From Harmonia axyridis (lineage: Eukaryota > Arthropoda > Insecta > Coleoptera > Coccinellidae), in assembly GCF_914767665.1 (NCBI RefSeq), contig NC_059502.1, positions 10,664,001-10,728,000 on the forward strand: a DNA stretch of 64,000 nucleotides. Reading direction: 5' to 3'. The position numbers and the translations under genes were made by a program. Under the pieces are notes generated by a model that saw only the letters and a list, made by a program, of their open reading frames with translations, ran no database searches and had not been told where the DNA came from. Below, in pieces: positions 51,641 through 63,475 of the stretch (its first letter is position 1; every line of letters starts with the position of its first letter).

Positions 51641-52525
51641 TCCCTTATCAAATCTAATCTAATCTTTGATTAGTCTAACATGTCTGCCCATTTTGGTCAA
51701 AAAACTCCAAAGCCTTCTTGGTGTTGAACTTTTTATGTCATAGGGCATGTTTGCCTCGATGTAAATTCCACAGTGCTTCAATATTGAAGTGGGACTTACC
51801 TAGTTATCGCACAGAAACACCTTTTTTTCCACGAGACAACTCAGTTAGAGTGCCACAATGACCGAAAAACTTTCCGAACACTTCCGTATTAAAATTCAAA
51901 TTGAATCCTTCAAAATCCTGAACGACTTTCCCTTCGCACATGTTTTGTTGAAAGCCGTTATTCCCATCCCCAAAGAGCGGGACCGAAGCTAGTTTCCCTA
52001 CTCCCAAATAGAATGCGAATTTAAAATGTATCACGCGAGTGTCTTAGGAGGGTTTCGATCTCGGTTTCTATACATATATTTTTACTCAAGGTTGTTACAG
52101 CCAAATGGCTCGTCCATAATGTATAGATATTTATGGGATTTCGATGGTGCTCCAGACAGTACATCCGTTCATATTCTGATTGCGACTGGGGTCGGGCATC
52201 AATTCATATCAAGTTGACTTGTTGTCTCGTATTATTGCGTTAGGAATGATCTGCATAACGGAGATGATGGTTTTTATTCGTGAAGGTGGGTGTTTTTTAT
52301 AGAAATACTTATTTCATGAATTGCATACAAGAAATATTATGAAATCTTGAAAAACATCGAAAAATGTATACCATCCTAAAGACAGGGTGACCACGAGAAA
52401 CATTTACACCATTAACTTATATTGCCCGAAAATTTCTAAACCAATTCATAATGGCAGGTCGACTTGGGACTGCTCCATGGTGGCTCATGTTGAAATGAAC
52501 TCTAGATGCTCGTTGAGCTGCTAGT
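51641..52525. other. Intergenic, no recognisable gene
   Basis: The minus-strand frame 51804-52034 (76 codons, rich in G and F) is unrecognised and has no splice borders. Confidence 0.4.
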
Positions 52526-52529
52526 ATTG

Positions 52530-53643
52530 TCCATCTCTGGCCACCGCGTTGAAATATTTGGTCATCTTTTGAAGCGATCCACGAATCGATCCATTTTCTT
52601 ACTTATTCAAAAAACCGAAAGTGTCGGTCAGCTAGGCAGTGTGCCATTGATCGAAACAAGTCATACTCCGAGAAAGCAAGGTCTGGAGAATACGCCGGGT
52701 GTGGTATGTCTTCACCACTTTCGCAACATGGGGTCGAGCATTGTCATACTCTAAAATCACTTTATCATGTATCTCGTTGTATTGCGGCCGTTTGTCTGTC
52801 AATGCTCGGCTTAAACGCATTAATTGCGTTCAATAACGATCACCTGTGATTGTTTCAGTCGGTTCTCTCATTTTACACTACGCCGAGCTAGTCCCACCAA
52901 ATACTGAGTATGACCTTGGAACCGTGAATATTCGGTTTGGTCGTCGACGTGGAAGCATGGCCTAGATATTACCATGATTTTCTGCGCTTGGAATTATCGT
53001 ACTGAACCCATTTTTCTTCTCCAGTCACAATTCGAAGCAGAAATCCCTTCCGTCTCTGCCTTGCAGCAGCTGTTCTCAAGCAAACAAACGCCGTACATTA
53101 TTTCTCGGCTTCAACTCGTATGGCATCCAATTTCCTTGTTTCTAAATCAATCCTATGACTTTCAGGCGTTTTGAAATGACTTGTTGCGTCACTCCCTATG
53201 ATCCTACCAATTCTTGTTGCGTTTTACACAAGTCTTGATCAAGTAATGCCTCCAATTCTGCATCTTCGAAAACCTTCTCTCTTCCATCGCCATGCTGGTC
53301 TTCGACGTCAAAATCACCGTTCTTGAAGCATTGAAACTACTCACGACACGTTCTATCACTAATAACGGCCTCACCATAGGTATTTGAGAGCCTCAGCCAC
53401 ATATTTCTTCATATAAAAGCAGAAAATTAAAACCTAACTCAAATGACGAGAATTTGGCTCGTAAACTGACATGTTCAATCTAGAATAACTTCATGATGCA
53501 GACAAAAATCGACTAATATTTCGATGACGTTATGTTTACAAATACCTAAGCTTATTGTATGACATCTACGATCTATTTATTTCGACTACCACTTACCGCT
53601 ACAGATATCTATTCAAAACAGCGGAAGCAAAGTAGTACACCTA
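52530..53643 (-). mobile_element. mauritiana-type mariner copy 3
   Basis: The 5' TIR (complement of CAGCGGAAGCAAAGTAGTAC) ends at about 53643. The 3' end is truncated near 52530. Element-strand blocks: GDFDVEDQHGDGREKVFEDA, LLDQDLCKTQQELVG, QAISKRLKV, RRSVCLRTAAARQRR-like frames, TETITGDRY and RALTDKRPQYNEIHDKVILE. The second catalytic D is in EYDNARPHVA, followed by a deletion that removes part of LETLKWEVL. Many frameshifts. Confidence 0.8.
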
Positions 53644-54700
53644 ATATTATAAGAATATACAGATACAATAATAGTCGTGATGAAGAGATGGAAGGAGTGA
53701 CAAGATCAACAGTCAATAGGGATTTGTCAAGAAGTCCACTCGAGTTTGGTGTCACTGCCTTATTTAATCAATTTTGAAAATGTACAAATTAAAAAAGATA
53801 TCATTTTTCTCTTCTTTCATCTAGTCATAAGCACACCCACGCCCAGCATCCATTCCTTGATATTCCTTTTCCAATTTCATCAGCGAAAGCCACCCAGCCA
53901 GTTTTCATCCACATATCTTCCACATCTGCCCGGATGTAATTCACTTAAATCAAATTTCACGTTTTCAATCATCACATATGAGCGGACGCCCTCTCTCCTT
54001 TCAATAAATACAGAGAAAAAATAATTTCGATTCCGCCGCTCTCTCTCCCGTCTAAGAAATGGGCCTTCTTTGTTACTCCGGTATTAAGCCCCAGTTTTCA
54101 CGGAGTTTTTCCGGGCCTGCACCGGCTGTATTTCATTGAAATCCGTTCTGATTAGTTTCTGGTCTATCTATTCCCGAAACGAACGCTCTGAGGGTGATTC
54201 TCATTCCGGAGAGCTATGTTGTTTCTGTCAGCCTTAAAGTAATTTACATCATCTGCTAGAGAACAGGGGATTTCGTTTCCCCTTAGCTTTTTACTTCTTT
54301 TTTTTCTTCGTTTTTTTCGAGTGGTGGTTCTTTGTTCCTGCCCGGAAGGATAAGTAGATGGACATCTTATCAGATGGAGGGATTAAGGGATGTTTTTGAA
54401 TGAGAAGTCAAACCAGCAGGTTTTCTAATAGGAAGGTTCAATTTGAAATAGTTTTAATGGCGACACTGTGTATTAGTTTTTGATATGTCTTATGTCATTT
54501 GTGTTTAGTAGGTTATTTTTTCAATCATGGAACGATACAAGCTTCATTGAAGTTTACGAATTGTTAAATTCTTGTAAAATGGCGCGAAATGAAAACTTCT
54601 CATAAATTCTTTATTACTGGTGCTATTAACATGAAACAAAAACATTCTACAGACCCTTTTCTCATTAGAATCTAGTTTCACACAGCAAATCAACCAGGTG
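53644..54700. other. Intergenic, no recognisable gene
   Basis: 54050-54250 is GC-richer. The frames 53559-53777 and 53746-54024 have no motif. Confidence 0.4.
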
Positions 54701-54703
54701 CCC

Positions 54704-55740
54704 ATCTATTAGGTGTAGATCTTTGATCCTGCCGTTTTGCAATAGATGGCTGTTGCGGTAAGTGGTAGTCGAAAAAAAAATCCAGATGTCCATTACTTGA
54801 TCAAGACTCGTGTCAAACGCAACAAGAATAAGTATGATTACTGGGAGTGACGCAACAAGCCATATCCTTGAAGAAATCTGCGGCTGAGACTTATCTAATG
54901 CTCTCAAATACCTATGGTGATGCCGCTTTTAGTGGAAGAACTTGCCGAGAGAAGTTTCAATGCTTTAAAAACGGTGATTTTCACGTCGAAGACCAGCATG
55001 GCGGTGGTAGAGAGAAGGTTCTGGAAGATGCAGAATTGGAGGCATTACTTGATCAAGACTCGTGTCAAACGCTACAAGAATTGGCAGGATCATTGGGAGT
55101 GACGCAACAAGCCATTTCAAAACGCCTGAAAGTCATGGGAATAATTCAGAAATGAGGAAATTGGGTGCCGTATGAGTTGAAGCCAAGATATGTTGAACGG
55201 CGTTTGTTAGCTTGTGAACAGCTGCTTGCAAGGCGAAGACGGAAGAGATTTCTGCATTGCATTGTGACTGGATACGAAAAATGGGTTCATTACGATAATC
55301 CCAAGCGCAGAAAATCATAGGGATATCCCGGCCATGCTCCACGTCGACGGCCAAACCTAATATTCATAGTTCCAAGGTCATGCTCAGTATTTGGTGGGAG
55401 CAGCTCGGCGTAGTGTATTATGAGTTGTTGAAACCGACTGAAACAATCACAGTTGATCTTTATGGAATGCTATACAACGAGAGACATGATGAAGTGATTT
55501 CAAATCATGACAATGCTCGACCGCATGTTGCGAAAGTGGTCAAGACATACTTGGGAACGTTGAAATGGTAAGTCCTACCCCACCCGCCGTATCCTCCAGA
55601 CGTTGCTCCCTCGGACTATCACTTGTTTCGATCAATGGCACACGGCCTGGCTGTACAGCACTTATGTCTTATGAAGAAGTAAAAAATTGGATCGATTCGT
55701 GGGTCGCTTCAGTTACTATCACTCATTTACTATCTGGTGG
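54704..55740 (+). mobile_element. mauritiana-type mariner copy 4, rearranged
   Basis: It starts with TIR-like GGTGTAGATCTTTGATCCTG and subterminal GCAATAGATGGCTG at 54704. A misplaced 75-bp HTH segment (54793-54865) is followed by the normal order KKSAAETYLMLSNTYGDAAF, SGRTCREKFQCFKNGDFHVE, DQHGGGREKVLEDAELEALL, LQELAGSLGVTQQAISKRLK, then frames with PYELKPRYVERRLLACEQLL, VTGYEKWVHYDNPKRRKS, LGVVYYELLKPTETI, NHDNARPHVAKVVKTYLGTL and YPPDVAPSDYHLF. It ends abruptly near 55740. Confidence 0.8.
54847..55155 (+). pseudogene. mauritiana-type mariner transposase, DNA-binding domain (copy 4)
   Basis: 102 codons covering both HTH motifs: the first in KKSAAETYLMLSNTYGDAAF and SGRTCREKFQCFKN, the second in DSCQTLQELAGSLGVTQQAI, ending MGIIQK and stop (TGA for an Arg codon). 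It is the most complete DNA-binding region of this family in the window, though the true initiator lies in the rearranged part. Confidence 0.75.
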
Positions 55741-55979
55741 CAATAAAATTAGAATTTTTTGATTATCTATGAGGAGCAACCCCCAAGAAATTCTTTCTAC
55801 ATTGAAGTTCTCGATCGAAGCAATAAATGATGCTGGGTTACGAATAATAAACGAAAATCCATCAGAAACATTATGTTCTTTCCATTGAAAAACTTTCACA
55901 GAATTGGCGTGCTGGTGGGTTTTACTAAAAATCTCCTTTTTCTGACCTTGTGGTTTGTGATATGATTTATGTAAGTGGT

Positions 55980-56549
55980 GTAATTCAGGTTGAATAAAGT
56001 TATTGTTATTATTTAACTGACTAGTGTTTCACAGCTACGGAACACGGAAGTTATTTTATAAAGTACCAAAAATGCGAAAAACTATTGGTCAAACATCCTA
56101 CAATAACTACAGAACAGCTCTTCAAGAAAACTATAAAGCGATGTCTTTTTTCTCAGTCCCGACAGCGTGTAGCTCAATTGGTCGATTTGAAAAACGCTCA
56201 GATTAGATGAAACCAAACATATTGTTAAACTCCTGGACTCTGTTAAGTCGTATTGGAACAGCTTCAATCAGGAAATATTTTCAAGTCAAATAACCATTCA
56301 CAAGATTCGTCTTAAATGGTTACAGAGGGAATATTAATATCAAATAATTACAGTTAGTTCCAAATTGTCTTTATTATTATACAACAGAAATAAATCACAT
56401 TACTCAATTTTTGTGAAGAATGTATAAATTTTTGTTTATGAAGGAAAATTTTGTTTTTAGAGATTTATTGAAATCATGTGTATTACTTTTTTTTTGTATT
56501 CTTTCATATGGGGATAAATAAAGCATTAAAAAAAAATTAAAAAAAAAAA
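55980..56549 (+). mobile_element. Probable LINE 3' end with A-rich tail
   Basis: The plus strand reads YGTRKLFYKVPKMRKTIGQT, then in another frame LKNAQIRLDETKHIV-like and YWNSFNQEIFSSQ codons. After an AT-rich 3' region comes ATAAATAAAGCATTAAAAAA at about 56513-56550. The R...FYKVPK.RKT.GQ string resembles the end of CR1/L2-type RT proteins, followed by a 3' tail. Family assignment is tentative. Confidence 0.45.
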
Positions 56550-57053
56550 CTATATCTTGTAAGCACTTTTAATAATTTTAAACATAAAATCTTAATTGAA
56601 TACTCGATGAGTGTAGGAACCCCGCACCCGGAAGGATCTTAGACTAATACCCCTCCGGTTAATTTCGTTTCAGGTGTTTCCTCCTTTTTCGGGAAGTCGT
56701 TCGGACATTCGTGCGTGATCCGAATTAACCGAGGAGATGGGGAAAATTCCTCGGGAAATGCGGTTACGTTTGTTTATTCGACGAATTCGTGGAATACAAT
56801 TAAAGCCATTCTCGTAGCAACTCCTTAAAATGTTTTTCTAATTTGTCTGTTATTACAGACGTCGTGACGAGGGTTCAAATAAACGTCTAGTCACGGTATC
56901 CAGAACAACTGAAAATCATTCTGCGTCTATCCATTTGGGCCCCTAGGATCAGAGGGGGAGGGAATCAATAGGGCGGGTGTCATCGATTGTTCGAATGATT
57001 CGATTAAAATTTGTGTAATTCGTTTATCGGGAATTTTTTTCTATATTCTGATT
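56550..57053. other. Intergenic, GC-richer patch
   Basis: 56610-56990 is GC-richer and likely unique host sequence. A TTTCGTTTCAG acceptor-like site occurs at about 56662-56672, but no coding frame follows. Confidence 0.35.
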
Positions 57054-57165
57054 AGATTTTAGGTTTACAACTTTGGTTCCGCCGTTTTGCAATAGATGGC
57101 TGCAGTGGTGAGTGGTAATCGAAATAAATAGATCGTAGATGTCATACAATTACACTGGGATAAGA
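57054..57165 (+). mobile_element. Isolated 5' end of the mauritiana-type mariner
   Basis: TTAGGTTTACAACTTTGGTT then CCGCCGTTTTGCAATAGATG and AATAGATCGTAGATGTCATA match the 5' TIR and leader of copy 5 (60140 onward). Nothing of the transposase follows. Confidence 0.75.
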
Positions 57166-57270
57166 TAATATAACATTGAGTAATAATTGATAAACCTTAT
57201 TCATATGTAATATGTATCCATGCTGAATGAAAATAATATTTCAATTCAGTAATGGTTAACGTATTTCTTA

Positions 57271-57396
57271 GAATATTTCCCTCCCGTCAAAAATTCTATG
57301 CATATGGAGAACAATTATATCGAAAATTACAGCGAATATTTCCCTCCTGTCAAAAATTCTATGTATGTGGAGAACAATTATCGAAAATTACAGCGA
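57271..57396 (+). repeat. Tandem duplication, ~62-bp unit, two copies
   Basis: GAATATTTCCCTCCCGTCAA at 57271 recurs as GAATATTTCCCTCCTGTCAA at about 57335. Both continue to GGAGAACAATTAT and CGAAAATTACAGC. Confidence 0.85.
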
Positions 57397-57562
57397 TAAT
57401 TGCATTGTAGGAAGCGAAATTGCACTGCGATAATTGTTCTGTTCATATAGATGCATAGTTTCTATGCATCTTACACAGATCGAATCTATGGCAATTCCAT
57501 TCTACATCAGTTTGACAAGTGATGTAACAGTTTATTCGGGAAATATTCCCCCGAATAACACT

Positions 57563-57735
57563 CGTGCATCAAAATGACCGGATAATTTCGCATTCCAGCG
57601 TGTTTTCTTTGAAAAACTGCATTCGGTCATTTTCATTTTTGGAGAAAGAGCCCGACACCGAAAGTGGAGGGCTCTTTCAGTTTTTATGACAACACACTGT
57701 CATGCAATATTATCGGTAATTTTGATGCACTTGTG
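57563..57735. repeat. Imperfect foldback, ~65-bp arms
   Basis: GTGCATCAAAATGACCGG on the left pairs with CGGTAATTTTGATGCAC on the right. Inner segments AACTGCATTC and GCCC...GGGCTCTTTC also fold. Confidence 0.6.
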
Positions 57736-58032
57736 CAATTACTTACGATAATTATTTTGGTTGTTTCTCTTATCCGATTGTTAGGGTCTGAGAAGAACCG
57801 TTTGCCAAACTAGGTATTTTTTCTAGAGTTCATGTTGAGTGTATCCGGGTTTGAACCCTAGTCATCTTGATTGCATCTGTTCAGTCTAACCACTGTTCTG
57901 CCAACATCACTAATAACGAAGCAGGTACAAACGATCTAAACCCAAAATTTAGTACATATGTGTTAAGCGGCGTTCAATAAGCCTATAGTAACACAGATTT
58001 TATGTTCAAAAAGGAAATTCAAATTAAAGGAA

Positions 58033-58480
58033 AAGTTCAAGGACAGATCCTTCAAGGAGATGCGCTTCTCTTTGAGGGATGTGTCCTTAAACTTTGCCAC
58101 ATATTGGATCGCTAGAATTATGTTAGTTTGTTAATTATTAATAAATCCTATATTCTGAGTGAATAAATTATTGAATTCTTGTGAGAGTTTATTCATAAAT
58201 AGCAAATGTTCGTTAATTACCAGTTGAAAATTTGTTGACACTGAATTTATGTTATTTGTTGAGATAACGTAAGTTCATATAAATTATTTATCACCGAAAT
58301 ATATTAAATATTAGAAATACCTTGTTGACAAATATTTTATTCTCTATTAATATACTTTTTGAATGCATAATTTGACTATTAATGAATATATCAAATATAA
58401 ATCTGCTGTAATAGTTGTGAATAAATAACCTCCAAATAAGTGGTTCATTAATAAAAATATTGATTTCTCTCAGTGTTAAG
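58033..58480. repeat. Dispersed ~450-bp repeat, copy 2, with terminal hairpin
   Basis: Second copy of 35845-36293. The terminal hairpin (AAGTTCAAGGACAGATCC against GGGATGTGTCCTTAAACTT) is preserved. A base difference in the stem (CTTC for CCCC) keeps most pairing through a G-U pair. Confidence 0.75.
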
Positions 58481-59630
58481 GTAAAAAGGACCGTTGTGTC
58501 TTTTTTGTCTTTACTTGTTCTTTACTTTTGTCTTTTCTTCCAACTTGATTCGAAATTTTGAACCGTATTTTTGAAGTTTGGTACTAACGAGTACTAACGT
58601 GACTTGTGGTGCCATCTGTGCGCCAGACCCGAAACTTATTGAATGTTTCGTTTTCTCGACGCAAACTAGTCTAATAATCAGAGCAGTGAATCGAGCATTG
58701 ATACTCCATTATGCAACAAAAAAATCATTCCTGCGGAGATGATACTCTGCGAAGAAAAACCCAGAATTATCCGGTCCTGCAGACCATGTGGAACAAAGAA
58801 TGCATCCTGTATTATTCATGTACCTCCGTAATGATTTCTTGTCAGAATTAGGGTGAAAAGGGGGCTCGAAGCGAGTGTGGTGCGGAATTTTTAAATCCAT
58901 ATTGTTATTTATGAATATGACGTAAGGAGGGAAACTTGCGTGAAAATTCTCGGATGGAGAAGCGGGGGCAGGCTTTTCTCCGGTCCGACCTGTGTTTATG
59001 CCCCGGATAATGGAAAAATGAAAGCGTATTGTGCTCCAAATTCATTCAATTTCGGGAATCAAGTTGGATTGTTCGGGATGCCGATGAACTGAGAATGTTT
59101 AACCCTGGACTTTGAAAAAGTCGAGGAAAATTGATATTATGGAATTCGAGGTATCTTTTGGTTCGTTATTTTCAATAATAAACCTTCGAAATTGGTTTTT
59201 AAAAAATATTCATTTCAACAAAATGAATTACTTATACCGAAAAAAGTATTTCTAGGCGCAGTACTTTCACTTTCGTGGTAGACAAGAAAGCACGGAAAAA
59301 ATAAATGGAATATTCGTAAACCCCGAAAATATTAACTTTTCTCTAATTCTGTGGTTATTCCGTTCATTCTTCCACATCTTGTAGAACAAAATCGTGCGAG
59401 AATATATCAGAAACGCACAGTTTTCATGGTTATATTTTATTATTCTATGTTGGTACTCCGAACTTTCCGCCACGGCTTTATCTGTCAATTCATCAATTTG
59501 CCTTAAAGAAATCAGTTCTGCCAACCAACATTTTTCAATGCAAAAATCACTAAATTATATTTATGGAAATATTTCATCAATTTCAATAAAAATGCAATGA
59601 ATTAGAGAAAATAATGTATAATACTCGTAC
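58481..59630. other. Intergenic, no recognisable gene
   Basis: 58850-59100 is GC-richer with no supported exon. Several AT-rich frames at 59267-59600 without motif. Confidence 0.4.
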
Positions 59631-59725
59631 AGAAGGCTCATTCTACCACTCGTTCATTCCAAAACTCGCCACTTCGTGGCTCGTTTTTGAATTTTGAACT
59701 CGTGGAAGAATATCAATGCCTTCTG
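59631..59725. repeat. ~95-bp hairpin (MITE-like)
   Basis: AGAAGGC...ATTCT.CCACTCG pairs with CTCGTGG.AGAAT...GCCTTCT around CGCCACTTCGTGGC. Same general style as 18693-18828, with TCG-rich arms and short loops. Confidence 0.6.
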
Positions 59726-60139
59726 CACTTGTATTATAAATAACTATTCTAGTATTCATTCTTTTGAAGTTTGATTACAGATACGTCACTTTACCTCCTG
59801 GCATGACAGTGGGAATGATGAAAACCTCTTTTTTTTCCTCTTGAAACTTCAACATGTTGTAACCCAAAAATTGAAGGCTTCAGAAATTCAGGTTTATAGG
59901 AACTTCTCTTCTTAAAAGCACCTGAGCATTCACACCTGAAGAATCAGCGCATCTTGTCTGAAATACCTTATATAATATTTATATTTTAGTAGCATATGTA
60001 TGGAAGGAGTAATATTATAGACACCCTACCATATGTAGGTTTTGAGACAACTTTTAGGATGTCTAAATACAAGTTTATACGAATTTATAGTTGGGTACCT
60101 CAAATTCGGAGATTAGTACCTGGTTTTTACTATTAGGTG

Positions 60140-61400
60140 TAAAACTTAGCTTCCGCCGTTATGCAATAGATGGCTGTTACGGTAAGTGATAGTCGAAATA
60201 AATAGATCGTAGATTTCATACAATAAGCTTAGGTGTTTGTAAACATAACGCCATCGAAATATTAGTCGATTTGTGTCTGTATCATAAAGTTATTCTTGAT
60301 AAAACATGTCAGCTTACGAGCCAAATTCTCATCATTTGCTGGTGATTTTAATTTTACGCTTCAATATAAAGAAATATGCGACTTAAGCTCTTCGAATGCC
60401 CTCAAATACCTATGGTGAGGACACTATTAGTTAAAGAAAATGCCGAGAGTCGTTTCAACGCTTCAAGAACTGTGAATTTGACGTCGAAGACCAGCATGAC
60501 GGTGGAAGAGAGAAGGTTTCGAAGAATTAGAAGAATTGGAGGCATAACTTGATCAAGACTCATATCAAACACAACAAGAACTGGTAGGATCATTGGGAGT
60601 GACACAACAAGCCATTTCAAAACGCCTGAAAGTCATAGTTATGATTCAGAAACGAGGAAATTGGGTACCGTACGCCGAGAGATGTTGAACGACGTTTGTT
60701 TGCTTGTGAACAGCTGCTTGCAAGGCAAAGAGGTAACGGATTTCTGCACGCCTTGTCACTGGAGACGAAAAATGGGTTCATTACGATAATCTCAAGAGCA
60801 GAAAATCATGAGGATATCCCAGCCATACTTCCACGTCGATGGCCAAACCGAATAGTCACGGTTCCAAGGTCATGCTCAGTATGTGGTGGGACCAGCTCGG
60901 CGTAGTGTATTATGAGTCCTTAAAACCGACTGAAACAATCACAGGCGATCGTTATCGAACGCGATTAAGGCGTTTGAGACGAGCATTGAAAAACAAACGG
61001 TCGCAATACAACAAGGGACATGATAAAGTGTTTTACAGCATGACAATGCTCGACCCCATGTTCCGAAAGTGGTCAAAACATACTTGGAAACATTGAAACG
61101 GAAAGTCCTACCCTAACCGCCGTATTCTCCATACGTTGCTCCTTCTGACTGTCACTTGTTTCGATAAATGCCACACGGCCTGGCTGACCAGCACTTCTGG
61201 TCAAAAAACGGATCAATTCGTGGATCGCTACAAAAGATGACCAGTTTTTTCAACGCGGGATTCGTACGCTGCCCGAAAGGTGGGAGAAAGTAGTGGCCAG
61301 CGATGGACAATACTTTGAAACATGAATGTATATCCAGTATTTCACAATAAAGAATCGAATTTCGGAAAAAACGGCGGAAGCAAAGTATGACGCCCATGTA
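60140..61400 (+). mobile_element. mauritiana-type mariner copy 5, near full length
   Basis: Both TIRs are present: 5' TTAGGTGTAAAACTTAGCTT then CCGCCGTT, and 3' AACGGCGGAAGCAAAGTATG. Blocks in shifting frames: NSHHLLVILILRFNIKKYAT, GEDTIS, CRESFQRFKNCEFDVEDQHD, GSLGVTQQAISKRLKV, RDVERRLFACEQLLARQRG, GDEKWVHYDNLKSRKS, SMWWDQLGVVYYESLKPTET, RALKNKRSQYNKGHDKVF, HDNARPHVPKVVKTYLET, RTLPERWEKVVASDGQYFET. At about 1.26 kb it has normal mariner length, but numerous frameshifts make it inactive. Confidence 0.85.
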
Positions 61401-61639
61401 ATTTGCTTGTACTAATAAATGAACAAGGGGACTTAAGGGTCCTACCATATCGTCAGTGCTTACCTTGTTTTTCAGATGAATTTTGTCGAAATAATTTCAT
61501 GAAACAAACTACAATTCCTCTCCCAATAATCTTCTCCCCATAATTCCTCTTTCCAGCCTCCCATTAACCTCCGATCGACGTTAAAAAAACCCCGTAGTCC
61601 AAAACGCCATTCAGCGAAAATTTAATTGGAAGTTTACTC

Positions 61640-62060
61640 TCGGACCACCTCATTTGGTCCTACGGCCCTCGTTCCCCGAACCCATTCCGGCCCCAATTCG
61701 AACCAATTCCATTCAATATATTCCTTGGGAAGTAATCGTGGAGTGGCTACGATCCTGCTTAACAAACAAGGACGTGTCGCCGATGCTCTCCCTGGACGTA
61801 GTGGGGCGCGCGCGGGGGGGGCTGCAGGGGCAGTTTGTCACGGAATGTTTTTTTACGAGCGGTCCCAGAGGTGCGCTAAACTCCGGTTACGTACCTTCGC
61901 TTTTAGCGCGCGCCAAAAAGGGGGGAAAAAGCGACAACGCAACGGACGACGCACTATATTTGCTGCTCACGGGGACGCGCGAGTCTCTTACGTATTCTGC
62001 CGTACGACAATGGACCATCTGCAACGATTACTCGCCAGAAATATGCTGCGTTATTTCGTT
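61640..62060. promoter_or_regulatory. GC/CpG-rich island
   Basis: A sharp GC-rich stretch (GGGGCGCGCGCGGGGGGGGC at about 61803-61822, GCGCGCGCC at 61908). Long overlapping frames in two plus-strand phases (61626-62124) follow from the composition and share no family motif. It could be a host promoter or first-exon region. No donor comparable to that at 39096 was found. Confidence 0.35.
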
Positions 62061-63060
62061 TTCCTGGATGCCGACAACTTACGTTGTCTTTGGGTGTAGA
62101 GGGTTTTTCACCTGGAGTTGTTGAAACACTAGATTTTCAAATCTCCTCTTATTTAAAATCCTCTATTTCTTTTGAAACTATTCATTATAGAGAGAGTAGC
62201 ATACCTGTTGGCCAAAAGGTTTTTAAAGATATGATCATTACGAGGTGTTAAAGCTGTCTTTTGGATCATACAAGTGACAAAGGGAGTTATTACTGTTCTC
62301 AACATGATAAACAGAGAAATAATCAACGAAAGTTCAAGGAAATTACGTGAATCTGAGACATGAAGACAATCCTGGATGCCAACAACTCTCGTTATCTTTG
62401 GGTGTAGAGGGTTTTTCATCTGGAGTATGATCTTTTTGCAACACTAGATTTTTAAATCTCCTGTTACTGAAAATCTTCTATTTCTTTTCAAACCAATTAC
62501 TATAGAGAGAGTAGCATACCCGTTGGCCAAAAGGGTTTTGAAGATATGATCCTTATGAAGTGTTAAAACTGTCTTTTGGATCGTGAAAATGACTAAGGGC
62601 CTTAATACTGTTCTCAACCCAATAAACAGATAAATAATCAACGAAAGTTCTAGGAAACTACATGAATCAGAGAAAATCCTGGATGCCAACAACTTTCGTA
62701 ATCTTTGGGTGTAGAGGGTTTTTCATCTGGAGTATGATCTTTTTGCAACACTAAATTTTTAAATCTAAAGTTACTGAAAATCCTCTATCTCTTTTGAAAC
62801 TGTTGCTATAGTGAGAGTAGCTTAGCTGTTGGCCGAGATGATTTTAAATATATGATCCTTATAAGATATTAAAGCTGTCTTTTGGATCGTACAAGTGACT
62901 AAGGGCCTTATTATTGTTCTCAACCTAATAAACAGAGACATAATCAACGAAAGTTCTAGGAAATTACGTGAATCAGAGACATGAAGAAAATCCTGGATGC
63001 CAACAACTTTCGTTATCTTTGGGTGTAGAGGGTTCTTCATCTGGTCTTGTTGAAACATTC
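62061..63060. repeat. 310-bp tandem satellite, about three units
   Basis: GGGTGTAGAGGGTTTTTC recurs at 62092, 62400, 62707 and (with one change) 63021, giving periods of 308, 307 and 314 bp. Each unit also has GAGAGTAGCATACCTGTTGG, AGCTGTCTTTTGGATC and CTGGATGCCAACAACT. On the minus strand each unit keeps an open frame of about 78-88 codons (ELSLII.LFI.LRTV, IQKTAL, KDHIFK), unrecognised. A further partial unit at 63395-63475 is cut by a mariner. Confidence 0.85.
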
Positions 63061-63394
63061 AACATGCACAATAGTAGGTTATCTACAAATAATAGCATAG
63101 TTATTTCTCAGTTTATATCATACAGTATTCTTAGATACTCCCAATTTGAACTAATACATTAGAACACCAAAAATGATAATTCATCACATATAGAAACAAA
63201 ATTAATTTATTACCTAACTGAGACATCAACAATGTCCCACTCTAGGTAAGGCTATATAGCTTTTTCCATTCTCCAAGTCGTGATACCCAATTGGAGATGC
63301 TTCACAATTAGCACAACCCAAAAACTTTGTAGTCCGAACGGTATTAGAGAAGCCAACATTTTAAAAAGTGTACATGTCAGGAACACACGAAACT
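63061..63394. other. Non-satellite spacer
   Basis: AT-rich, no motif recognised. It separates the satellite array from its last partial unit. Confidence 0.4.
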
Positions 63395-63475
63395 GGAGAG
63401 AGAGATTGATAAATCTCTTCTTACTAAAAATTCTCCATTCCTTTTGAAACTATTTACTATACAGAGAGTAGCATA
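63395..63475. repeat. Partial 310-bp satellite unit, target of a mariner
   Basis: AAATCTCTTCTTACTAAAAA through TTGAAACTATT to AGAGAGTAGCATA matches the satellite units and then stops exactly at TA (63474-63475), where the mariner TIR starts. Confidence 0.75.

Noticed and set aside
61626..62124. Two overlapping plus-strand frames of about 157 codons
   Set aside because: They overlap in different phases across a GC-rich island where stops are rare. No motif.
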